Shown: piece after piece, positions 11,106-20,695 of the stretch
Numbering within the stretch: position 1 is the first letter of the stretch
How the letters are laid out: every line of letters starts with the position of its first letter
NCBI RefSeq assembly: GCF_000499845.2
Contig: NC_023756.2
Coordinates: 35,046,773-35,110,772, forward strand
From: Phaseolus vulgaris
Taxonomy: Eukaryota > Streptophyta > Magnoliopsida > Fabales > Fabaceae
DNA: 64,000 bases
Direction of reading: 5' to 3'
Made by a program: the position numbers and the translations under genes
The notes under the pieces: model-generated
The model's input: only the letters and a program-made list of their open reading frames with translations
Databases searched by the model: none
What the model was told of the DNA's origin: nothing

Positions 11106-12333
11106 TAGAAAAGGAAAACAGCAAACACAAGAGCAACCAATATTAAGAAAACAAGGTTAGCAAAAAGAACAATTGTAGGAATGTGTTGAAAAGTAAAATC
11201 ACTCAAGTCACTCCAAGAAAGAATACTTCCCTCAACCAATCTGCTCTTGAGGCCTTAGTAACCTCAAATGAAAGATGTCAAAGCAAAAGCACTCTATCTC
11301 AAAGCCAAAGCACCACAAAACTTTTAAAGAACAACAAAAGACAAACAAGAAAAGGTGTAAACAAAAAAGGCTATAGCAAAAGGAATACAAGAGATATGAC
11401 AAACACAAAGAACAGTAAATAAAATACAAGCAAGAAAATAAGGTACTCAATTAAAAGATGGCACACAAAAGAACCCCAGAGAAAAAGCACTAGAATAGAT
11501 GAAGAAAACAAAAACAGAACTACTGAAAATATTTTTGTGCAAACTGTGCGTGACTTCACAGATTTATCTGGAATGGTATAAAGCGAACTGGATTATGAAA
11601 TTGTAACCACATAAAGTTCAAGATCTTATCTCAACAATGGCACTGGAATTACACAAAAAAAGTCAGCCAATTAATTGTGATAAATTTTGCAAAATCAGTG
11701 CCAGATTACCGTATTTTTTTGGCCAGAATTACACATTGGACGTATTTCATTAATCATTTTTTTTGTACTTTGAATTTTGATGTAATTATTTTTTTCACTT
11801 TTTTATAACACTTTGAAGAACTAAAATACAGAATTTCAGAAATTTCCAGTAAGCAAATAAATTGCAATAAATCGAAACAATCAGCACGTTTTCAAGAAAA
11901 CAGAGGAAACCTAACTGGAATGAAAAACAGTATTAAGAACTTCAAAAGACATAATATAAATTGATGTTTAAGAACTTGTATAGGTCTACTACACAAGTAT
12001 GAACTCAATACTAAAAAGAAAATGCACCAAAGGATCAAGAAAACAAACACATAAAACTGTACTCAACACAAAATCAAGAAACAAAAATTATCAACAAAAG
12101 GACTACATAGAATTGATAACATTTTGGGAGAAACATGACTTTGACAAAACTTATAAGGATTCAAAAATCAAAATGATATAAACACAATGTAATAAGAACA
12201 AGAAAACAGCAAGAAATACCCAAAAATAAACCTAAAACAGAAAGGTAACAACAAGAATGTAAAGTTATTGAATTAAATGTGCCAAAACAACTCAAACATA
12301 CACAAGAACAAACCTAAGACTCATGATACCACA
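11106..12333 (-). other. Element D leader and primer-binding site
   Basis: About 1.2 kb of non-coding leader lies between LTR and gag on the minus strand. At 12314-12331 the minus strand reads TGGTATCATGAGTCTTAG, a primer-binding site of the initiator tRNA-Met type, 2 nt from the LTR end CATATCA. The rest is A-rich and holds no recognisable gene. Confidence 0.7.
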
Positions 12334-12553
12334 TGATATGAATCCAATAACATGAAAGAGATATTATATGGACATGTTATGGATTCAACTTGAGTTGGAA
12401 TATGATTAGACACTTTTCTAGAATTGGATCAATCTTCTTAACATTCAAGAACTCACCAAATCATAAGCAACCAAGCCAAACTCTTATAGAAACCCATTTT
12501 ATGACAAAGGAACCGATTAAAACAAGTAAGAAAGCAAATGAACCGATTAAAAC
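12334..12553 (-). repeat. Element D 5' LTR, inner part
   Basis: This is the gag-side end of the D LTR, cut by element T at 12553. It contains repeated GAACCGATTAAAA units (12511-12552). The remainder continues at 24728. Confidence 0.8.
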
Positions 12554-13350
12554 TGTACCGCCCTGGTAGTCGGGAGTGATGACGTGGCATCCAGCTACAG
12601 TATAGGCGTGTTGACAAGGCGCCAGGTTGGCAGAAGGGAAGGAAGTCGGGGGGCTCGCGTAGTCGCCAGTTGTCAAGTTGGCGTGTTCCGATCTCCAGCT
12701 TACCAGAGTCGGCGATCACCAGGTTGAAGATGAAGTCGCCAGATGTAGATTCAGGCGATCTAGTTATTGGAGATCGCCAGAGCAAGCACATCGCCAAAGA
12801 TGAAGGAGAAGCAGATTGTGAAGGCGGGCGGCGAGACCACAGGGAAGGTGTATGAAGGCCCCTAACTCGCCAGTTCCAGTAGAGATCGCACTCCCAAGTT
12901 AGCTATGCACTGGGCAGTACCATGCATAAGTAACTTAGCCAAAAGAGAGTCAGAAGCAGCGCCCAAGTCAAGGAGCCTCCAGATGATGGCACGTGTACAG
13001 TTGGATGCGAGCCACGTGTCCAAGTCTGTAACTGCCAGGAGAGAGAAAGCCACCAGGTATATAAGAGTTCTTAACAAACTTTCTGAGGTACGCACATTCA
13101 GTTTATACTCCTTACGCTTGCGAGTTGTAGAGCTGACTGTGAGAGAGGATTTGCACGGTTCTTGTTCTCTTCATATTTGGTGATACCGTCACTGACTTGA
13201 GCGTTGGAGTGCGATCGGCCGCAGCGGCGCCGCTCTGTTTCTTTGCAGGTTCTTGAGGTGGATCTCGAAGAGGAACGGAGGTTCGAAGCGGTGCGCACGT
13301 CGATCCTTTGACGAGGCAGTTTCCAGCGTTCCGGTCAACAGGCAGGATCA
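12554..13350 (+). repeat. Element T 5' LTR
   Basis: TGTACCGCC to GGATCA, 797 bp. A TATATAAG promoter box lies at 13058-13065, so transcription should start shortly after it. It is rich in GGCGA/TCGCC words. A GC-rich stretch with ACTTGAGCG near 13195 is shared with LTR E at 50563. Confidence 0.93.
13058..13065 (+). promoter_or_regulatory. TATA box of T 5' LTR
   Basis: TATATAAG, about 300 nt before the LTR end, is conserved in the 3' LTR at 24431-24438. This is the standard position for the pol II start of an LTR element. Confidence 0.65.
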
Positions 13351-13750
13351 TCAGGCGCCCACTGTGGGGCCGTGTAAAACTTGCTCCCATCCACAGCGTG
13401 AGTTCGTGGAGGTTTTCGAAGTTTTTGCGTGGTTGTGTGCTGGTGCAACCATCGTTCGCTGTTTGTCTGAGTTTCGGTCGGTGAGTTCGCATTTTTCCAC
13501 CGCTCGTTTCGAGTTTTGTTCGGTGAAGCGAGGTTTCCTGCTGTTTGCGCGTGATTTGTTCGGTAGAGTTTGGGTTCTTTCGCTCGATCGGTTGTTCGTA
13601 GGGTTTCTGGTGAAGTTGTGGTTTTCTTTGAAGGTTTACGGTGTTCTTGAGTTTCTTGCGCAGTTTCGCACGGTTTTCTCCGATTGATCGCTGAGTCGAT
13701 CGTAGCCGAAGTAAGTGTCGTCCGCCGCATTCTGTGATTCGCTGAGTTTC
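13351..13750 (+). other. T primer-binding site and leader
   Basis: TCAGGCGCCCACTGTGGGGC at 13351-13370 directly follows the LTR. GGCGCCCAC...GGGGC is the usual primer-site region of Tat-type plant elements. I do not assign the exact tRNA. The leader up to the gag ATG is non-coding. Confidence 0.7.
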
Positions 13751-15118
13751 ATGAGAAAAATGAGAAGCAATCGCTCAAGTCCAGTTGCGCCCGTGGCGCC
13801 TGTCGCTGCTGAAGGCGTCGCCGCCATGACCATGGCGCAAATGGCAGAGATGATGCGTTCGTTGCAGGCAACTGTGGAAGCCTCACGCGTAGAGCAGGCG
13901 AGAATGCATGAGGACCTGGTCGCCTCTCGCGCTAGGAACGAGGAGCTCAGCAAGATGACTGAGGAGCTGCGTCAAGCTCTTCAGGAGCAGCAAGGGCGTT
14001 CTGCCGCTGAAGAGGTTGCGCCATCGTCGCCACCTCGTGCTTTTCCCATGCCTTTTATTCAGGCGATCACGGACACGCCCATTCCCGCGAGCGTGGTTCC
14101 GGTTAAGGCTGTTTTCACCGGCGTGGAGGATCCTGAGGCTCATCTCACCACGTTCCATACGCAGATGATGCTGTCAGGAGGGTCAGACGCCGTCTACTGC
14201 AAGATGTTCGTGAGTACGCTCCAGGGAATGGCGTTGGAATGGTTCGTGAGCCTGCCTAACGGCCACGTAACCAATTTCCAGCAGTTCTCGAAGATTTTTG
14301 TCGAGCAGTACATCGTGAATAAGGCACCGCCCAGGGTGTCTTATGATCTGTTTGATATAAGGCAGTACCAGGGAGAGTCCCTCAGAGAATACCTGAATCG
14401 TTTTGGGGCGCAGATGGTCAGATCGCCGGCCAAGGATGAAGAGATGCTGGTCTATGCCTTCAAGAAGGGCGTGCAGCCAGGACCATTCTGCGAGGCCTTG
14501 ATCAGGGCTCACCCGGCGACGTTTGCTGAAGTCAGGCGACTTGCGGTGGCTCACATCGCTGACGAGAATGAAGTCGCCGAGAAGAGAGGAAGCGTGGCTC
14601 CCGCCAGGCCACGCGCCCAGACCAGGATCCAACCGCAGAGGGTGCTGGAGACAGCAGCGGCGGCCAGGAAGGACCAGAGGACTCGCCATCCTTACGATAG
14701 GAGGAACAAGGGAAGGAGCCAAGCGCGCCAGCAACCAGCACGCCGGGAATACAATCGCCCGCCTAAGCACAAGTTTGTCATGGGACTGGCGGATCTGATC
14801 GCCATTCCTAACATATCTGCTAGGTTGAAAGCGCCCGAGAAGGTGGGCGACAAGGTGCTGGGGTCAAAGCCAGACGCCTGGTGTGAGTTCCACCAATGTT
14901 TTGGCCACACTTTGGACGCGTGTTTGTCTTTGGGATATCAGCTCGACGATCTGGTTAAGAGCGGGTTCCTAAATGACTATCTGCTAGACAGGAGGACGGG
15001 GGGAGCGTCGAGTTCCCAGCCAGCAGGTGGAGAAGCCCAGCAACACGAGATGCCTATCCACGGGGAGATCCACACCATAGCAGGGGGTTTCTCAGGTGGT
15101 GGATGCACCGCATCGTAG
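13751..15118 (+). CDS. gag: Gag polyprotein of element T
   Basis: This is the structural protein of the element particle. The first ATG is at 13751; the same frame is open upstream to a GTG at 13715, but ATG is expected in plants. The N-terminus has a Gln/Glu-rich coiled coil (about residues 20-90). It is followed by the retrotransposon gag domain (ALEWFVSLPNGHVTNFQQF to QGESLREYLNRF, about residues 160-230), a basic Arg/Gln-rich linker, and a Cys/His knuckle-like motif CEFHQCFGHTLDAC (about residue 390). It ends at TAG 15116-15118. The same frame continues into protease without another stop, so the gag-pol border is a single stop codon. Relatives I know of read Gln there, so it is either a lesion or a readthrough site. 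Confidence 0.9.
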   Translation: MRKMRSNRSSPVAPVAPVAAEGVAAMTMAQMAEMMRSLQATVEASRVEQARMHEDLVASRARNEELSKMTEELRQALQEQQGRSAAEEVAPSSPPRAFPMPFIQAITDTPIPASVVPVKAVFTGVEDPEAHLTTFHTQMMLSGGSDAVYCKMFVSTLQGMALEWFVSLPNGHVTNFQQFSKIFVEQYIVNKAPPRVSYDLFDIRQYQGESLREYLNRFGAQMVRSPAKDEEMLVYAFKKGVQPGPFCEALIRAHPATFAEVRRLAVAHIADENEVAEKRGSVAPARPRAQTRIQPQRVLETAAAARKDQRTRHPYDRRNKGRSQARQQPARREYNRPPKHKFVMGLADLIAIPNISARLKAPEKVGDKVLGSKPDAWCEFHQCFGHTLDACLSLGYQLDDLVKSGFLNDYLLDRRTGGASSSQPAGGEAQQHEMPIHGEIHTIAGGFSGGGCTAS

Positions 15119-15139
15119 AGGAAAAAGTACGCGCGATCG

Positions 15140-18100
15140 GTGATGACGGTGGATATGTTTGAAGATCACTCGCTGGAAGTGGACATTACGTTCACCAAGC
15201 AGGATCTTCGGGACGTTGTGCCTCATGACAACGATCCCATAGTTATTTCGTTGGTTACAGCGGGAAGGAAGGTCCACAGAGTTTTGGTGGACCAAGGAAG
15301 CTCGGCAGACGTGATGTTCTGGCCGACTTTCACGCAGCTGGAGTTGTCCCTTAACCAGCTAAGGCCCTATGGAGGGTGCCTATATGGGTTCGCTGGTGAC
15401 CAGGTGGAGGTCAGGGGGTACATTGAGCTGAGAACCACGTTTACAGATGAGGCTGGGTCGAGGACGGAGAAAATCAAGTACCTCATCGTAAACGCCCCTT
15501 CAGCATATAACATCCTGTTGGGAAGGCCCACGCTTAACAGGATAGGCGCCATTCCGTCGACTCGGCACATGAAGGTAAAGTTGCCGTCCATGGAAGGGGT
15601 GGTGATCATGATCAAGTCTGATCAGAAAGAAGCGAAAAGGTGCTATGAGAATAGCCTGAAAAACAAAAGATCAGTGAGTTATGTAACAACCACCCCACCT
15701 CCCGGTGTGAAGCCCAGATCGACGGTAACAGAAGAGACCGCCGGAAGGGATGTGGAGATGGTGGACGCTGAGCTGGGCGAGCGGAATGCTGGTCTGGAGG
15801 AGGGAGAGGCGTGGAATCGCCCTGAGGAAGCGAGGGAGCAGGGAATCGCCAGGGCGGTGATCGCCAGAGAATCCAGGCCTAAACCTGTCGAGCAGTGGCT
15901 CGAAAAGGAGATCGGAGGAAAAATCTTCAAGCTGGGAAGATCTCTGGAGGTCGAGCTCCAGGACCAGATCACCAAGGTGATTGAGCGGCATCTGGACGCG
16001 TTTGCATGGTCCGCTTCGGACATGCCCGAGATTGACCCCGACTTCTTGTGCCATCATCTGGCGATGGACAACTTGGTGAGACCGGTGCGACAAAGAAGAA
16101 GAAAGTTCAATGAGGAGAGGAGGCAGGCGATCAGGGACGAAACACAGAAACTCCTCGCTGCAGGCCACATCAGGGAAGTCCAGTACCCTGAATGGCTGGC
16201 AAATGTCGTATTGGTGAAGAAGAGTAACGGGAAATGGCGCATGTGCGTCGATTTCACCGACTTGAACAAAGCTTGCCCAAAGGATTCGTATCCTTTACCA
16301 AGCATAGATGCCCTGGTTGATAATGTTGCAGGGTGTAAGTTGCTGAGCTTCCTGGATGCCTTCTCGGGATATAATCAGATTAAGATGCATCCCATGGATG
16401 AAGAGAAGACAGCCTTCATGACGGAGAGATCGTGCTATTGCTATAAGGTGATGCCGTTTGGGCTGAAAAACACGGGGGCCACGTACCAGAGGCTGATGGA
16501 TCGAGTACTTGCACCAATGCTGGGAAGGAATGTGCAAGCTTACGTTGATGACATGGTCGTGACCTCGCAGGAAAAAAGCAAGCACGTTGCAGACTTGGAA
16601 GAGTTGTTTACGACGATCGCCAAGTTCAGATTGAAGCTGAATCCGGAGAAATGCATTTTCGGCGTGGAGGCTGGAAAGTTTTTTGGGTTTCCTCTTGACC
16701 GAAAGAGGAATAGAAGCCAACCCAGACAAGTGTGCCGCCATCTTGGCGATGAGGAGCCCAGCCACGGTGAAAGAAGTCCAGCAGCTAACAGGTCGGATGG
16801 CAGCCCTATCCCGCTTCGTGTCGGCTAGCGGAGAAAAGGGGCATCCCTATTTTCAGTGTCTGCGGCGCAATAATAAGTTTGTCTGGACGAAAGAGTGCGA
16901 GGAAGCTTTCGTCAAACTGAAGAAGTATCTGGCGAGCCCGCCAGTTCTGTGCAAACCGCTGGTGGGAATCCCTCTCAGGTTGTATTTTGCTGTGACTGAG
17001 AGGGCGGTGAGTGCGGTGCTCGCCCAGGATCAAGATCAGGCTCAGAAGCCTATCTATTTTGTGAGCAAGGTGTTGCAGGGCCCCGAAACGAGATATCAGG
17101 CCCTGGAGAAGGCTGCGCTGGCTGTGGTGTTTTCGGCGAGGAGGTTGCGCCACTACTTCCATAGCTTCACAATACTGGTGATGACTGACCTGCCCATCCA
17201 GAAGGTGTTGAAGAAACCTGACGTTGCGGGAAGGATGGTGAAGTGGGCTGTAGAGTTGTCAGAGTTTGATATTAAATATGAGCCCCGAGGCCCGATCAAG
17301 GGGCAAATCTTTGCAGATTTCGTGGTTGAGCTCTCATCAAAGGCGACGCGAGTTGAAGGAGACGATTTCCGTTGGGTACTCTCGGTGGATGGATCGTCGA
17401 ACCAGCAGGGTAGCGGTGCTGGAGTCATTTTGGAAGGACCCAACGGCGTGCTGATAGAACAATCTTTGAGATTTGCCTTCAAAGCCAGCAACAATCAAGC
17501 AGAGTATGAGGCGCTGATCGCCGGGATTCTGCTGGCCAAGGAGATGGGAGCTAGGGTGCTGATGGCTAAGAGCGACTCGCTGCTAGTCACGGGGCAGGTA
17601 ACAGGCGAGTTCCAGGCTAAAGATCCACAGATGGCGGCTTACTTGGCGTATGTGCAGGAGTTGAAGAGTTCCTTCGCCTCCTTTGAAGTAGTACATGTGC
17701 CCAGAGAGCAGAATGCCCGAGCTGACTTGCTTGCTAAGCTCGCCAGCTCAGGCAAGGGGGGTAGGCAGAGGACGGTGATTCAAGAAACTCTGAAGACACC
17801 AAGGGCATTTGTAGCAGATCACCTGGTCCTTCAGATAAGCAAGTCGACGAAGAAAGCAGCGAGAAGCCATAAGTCCCTGACGCAAGAAACTCTGAGATCG
17901 CCGAGAATTAGAGCATGTCGAGGAGAGAAGGTGAAGGTGATGCAGGTCTGCGCCACCCATGAGCCAGACACTTGGATAACACAGTACAAGCGGTGCCTGG
18001 CAGATGGCCTTCTCCCGCTGGATCCGACTGAGGCTAGGAAGGTAAAGAAGAATTCTAGCAAGTACACCTTGATTGATGGCGATCTGTACAGGTTTGGGTT

Positions 18101-19199
18101 CACTCACCCACTCCTGGAATGCGTACACGGCGAGAAGTGCACGAGGATCATGGCAGAGCTCCACGAGGGTATATGCGGAAGCCACGTTGGGGGTCGAGCT
18201 CTGGCCGCGAGGACTCTCCGTGCAGGCTACTACTGGCCATCGATGAGAGAAGATTGCAAGAAGTATGCCCAATGTTGTAAACAATGCCAGCAGCACGCCG
18301 ATTGGCATAAGGCACCTCCCGAGGAGTTGAAGTCGATCTATAGCCCTTGGCCGTTTCATACCTGGGGAATCGACATCCTGGGACCTTTCCCGCTGGCGAT
18401 CAGGCAGATGAAGTACTTGGTGGTGGCGATTGAGTATTTCACCAAGTGGATTGAAGCAGAACCAGTGGCCCAGATCACCGCACACAAGATCGAAGGTTTC
18501 GTGTGGAAGAACATCGTGTGCAGGTTTGGAGTGCCCAAATGCCTGGTGTCGGATAATGGGATGCAGTTTGCAAGCCACCTGTTGAAGAAGCTTTGCGAAG
18601 GAGTGGGAATTCAACAAGTGTTTGCATCCGTCGAGCACCCTCAGACAAATGGCCAGGTAGAGTCAGCTAATCGGGTGTTGTTGAGAGGTTTGAAGAGAAG
18701 GCTTGAGAAAGCCAAGGGAAGTTGGGCTGAGGAGGTACCCCGTATAGTCTGGGCGTACCACACCACCGAGCAGTCAGGAACCCATGAGACCCCGTTCAGC
18801 TTGGTCTATGGGTGTGATGCCATGATTCCAGTGGAGATCCAGGAGAGCTCGCCGAGATTCCAGAACTTCGTAGAGGAAGACTCGAATGAAGAGAGAAGGC
18901 TGAACCTGGATCTACTGGATGAGGTCAGGGAAGAGGCGAGGTTGAAGGGTGAAGCCGTGAAGAGAAGGATTGAACGAAGATACAACTCGAAGGTGATGCC
19001 AAGGCAGTTTAGAGAAGGCGACTTGGTGATGAGGAAGGCCCACCAGTACGAGATGGAGAATAAACTGTCACCCAAGTGGACTGGACCGTTCAGAATAACC
19101 GAGGCGCTCGAGAACGGCGCCTACCGCTTAGAGACGCTGGAAGGAGGGGCGATTCCTCGCACCTGGAACGCCACGCACCTGAAGTTGTACTATAGTTAA
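15140..19199 (+). pseudogene. pol: Pol polyprotein of element T (one frameshift)
   Basis: In order: protease (VLVDQGSSADV, 15280-15310); reverse transcriptase (LVKKSNGKWRMCVDF; active-site AYVDDMVV near 16540-16560); first RNase H (ALEKAALAVVFSARRLRHYF); a second RNase H-like domain (SVDGSSNQQGSGAG at 17380-17420, NNQAEYEAL, REQNARADLLAKLAS); and integrase with a zinc-binding N-terminus (CKQCQQH near 18280), core residues WGIDILGPF, VSDNGMQF and NGQVESANR (D,D,E), and a C-terminal WTGPFRI region. A run of six T at 16679-16684, just after the RT active site, shifts the frame. The downstream part stays open from about 16683 to the TAA at 19199. Except for the TAG at 15116 and this shift, pol is intact. 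Confidence 0.9.
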
Positions 19200-19442
19200 G
19201 AGCTTTGTAAGTAAAGACAAACACAAAGTCATATTACAATGTCTCTGATAAAACAGTTGAAGGGGGCACTCTTTTTTCCCTAAGAAGGGTTTTTAACGAG
19301 GCCACCCAATAAAAGAAGAGTTTTCGAAATATAAGGCGTTTTCAGATTGCATGTGTGCTATTTTCCAAAAGTTTTGAAGAAAGACCTTGTCACTTGTACG
19401 TGATTTAAGGCAAGTAAAGATATATCGCGTGCTTTCTAAAAA
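19200..19442 (+). other. T spacer after pol
   Basis: Non-coding, between the pol stop and the tandem arrays. It contains a short GGGGGCACTC stretch and nothing else recognisable. Confidence 0.6.
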
Positions 19443-19583
19443 GTTTTTAAGTCCTCATCGTTTTTCGGCGATTGGAGGCACCAGTTAAAGTTTTTAAGTC
19501 CTCATCGTTTTTCGGCGATTGGAGGCACCAGTTAAAGTTTTAAAGTCCTCATCGTCTTTCGGCGATCGGAGGCACCAGTTAAA
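19443..19583 (+). repeat. T tandem array I (47 bp x 3)
   Basis: Three units starting GTTTTTAAGTCCTCATCG at 19443, 19490 and 19537. The first two are nearly identical. Each contains TTCGGCGAT and GGAGGCACCAG. Confidence 0.9.
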
Positions 19584-20004
19584 GACCTCCTCGCCGTCGA
19601 GCGAGTGCAGGCGAGAAAGAGGAAAAGTCCTCCGTGTTTCTGGGGGCGAGAAGATGTAACCCCTGGGGCAATGTAGAGGCAAGTTAAAGACCTCCTCGCC
19701 GTCGAGCGAGTGCAGGCGAGAAAGAGGAAAAGTCCTCCGTGTTTCTGGGGGCGAGAAGATGTAACCCCTGGGGCAATGTAGAGGCAAGTTAAAGACCTCC
19801 TCGCCGTCGAGCGAGTGCAGGCGAGAAAGAGAAAAAGTCCTCCGTGTTTCTCGGGGCGAGAAGATGTAACCCCTGGGGCAATGTAGAGGCAAGTTAAAGA
19901 CCTCCTCGCCGTCGAGCGAGTGCAGGCGAGAAAGAGGAAAAGTCCTCCGTGTTTCTGGGGGCGAGAAGATGTAACCCCTGGGGCAATGTAGAGGCGAGTT
20001 TAAA
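19584..20004 (+). repeat. T tandem array II (105 bp x 4)
   Basis: Four units beginning GACCTCCTCGCC at 19584, 19689, 19794 and 19899, nearly identical. Each contains CTCGCC then GGCGAG (a short inverted pair) and ACCCCTGGGGCAATG. The reverse strand is open through the array only because 105 is a multiple of three. Confidence 0.93.
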
Positions 20005-20185
20005 GACCTTCTCGCCGATGAGCGAGTTCAGGCGAGTTAAAGACCTTCTCGCCGATGAGCGAGTTCAGGCGAGTTCAAAGACCTTCTCGCCGATGAGTGA
20101 GTTCAGGCGAGTTCAAAGACCTTCTCGCCTACATGCGAGCTTGGGCAAGATAAAATCCTTCTCGTCTCGAACGAGTTCAGGTATG
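20005..20185 (+). repeat. T tandem array III (37-38 bp x about 5)
   Basis: Units starting GACCTTCTCGCC at 20005, 20042, 20080 and 20118, and a degenerate one near 20155. They share the CTCGCC...GCGAG core of array II, so array III probably arose from part of it. Confidence 0.88.
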
Positions 20186-20695
20186 GTGCAGAGGGTGGAA
20201 GAAGTTTGGAAGGTGGCTAAGGTAGGTTCGAAGAGAACGCCTAGTCACCCGGTCTTTTGTTCTGAAGTTCAGGGAGGTAAAGAAGGATCCCAAAAGGCGT
20301 TTCTGCCCCCAGATAAAGAAACAATGGCCAAAGCGGGAGGCTGGAGAGAAGCTGATATCACCAAGAGTCTTTGGCGATCAGGAAGAGTTCTCGTTGCTTG
20401 AGGGTTATTCTTACGATAAGGTTAGTTGCCTTAAGAGTACAAGTTGGTTAAAGTGATTATTGCTTAAGTTTGAAGTGGTTCGAAGCAGTTAAGTCAAAAG
20501 TCGTGTTTGCAAAATCATTAAGTTAAATCCGACAAAGTTAAACATGCGAAGAAGGTTAAAGCGCTTAAAGAAGTCAGGAGAGGGAACACCCAAACTTTGT
20601 CATTAAGATAAGTATCTGTTAAAGGCACATATACACGAGTTTATTACAGAATGATACAAGGGAAAACACGAAGGTAGCAGATGAAGAAGAGTTGA
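20186..20695 (+). other. T non-coding spacer
   Basis: About 510 bp between the arrays and the end of the antisense ORF. An open frame crosses arrays II-III into here (19949-20401, plus) but looks like a by-product of the repeats. It may hold the 3' UTRs of both transcription directions. Confidence 0.5.

Noticed and set aside
13253..13687. 144-codon plus-strand frame over the T LTR end and leader
   Set aside because: It crosses the LTR end and primer site, is not conserved in the 3' LTR context, and precedes the clear gag start.
14183..14770. Minus-strand open frame opposite T gag
   Set aside because: Shadow of gag with low-complexity Arg/Leu/Ser content and no independent signals.
17748..18638. 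Long minus-strand open frame (296 codons) opposite T integrase
   Set aside because: It is the shadow of the pol frame. Its composition follows the codons of the opposite strand and it has no family motifs.
19494..19892. Minus-strand open frame with repeated PLHCPRGYIFSP segments
   Set aside because: It is produced by the 105-bp array, whose period is a multiple of three; no start context or domain.
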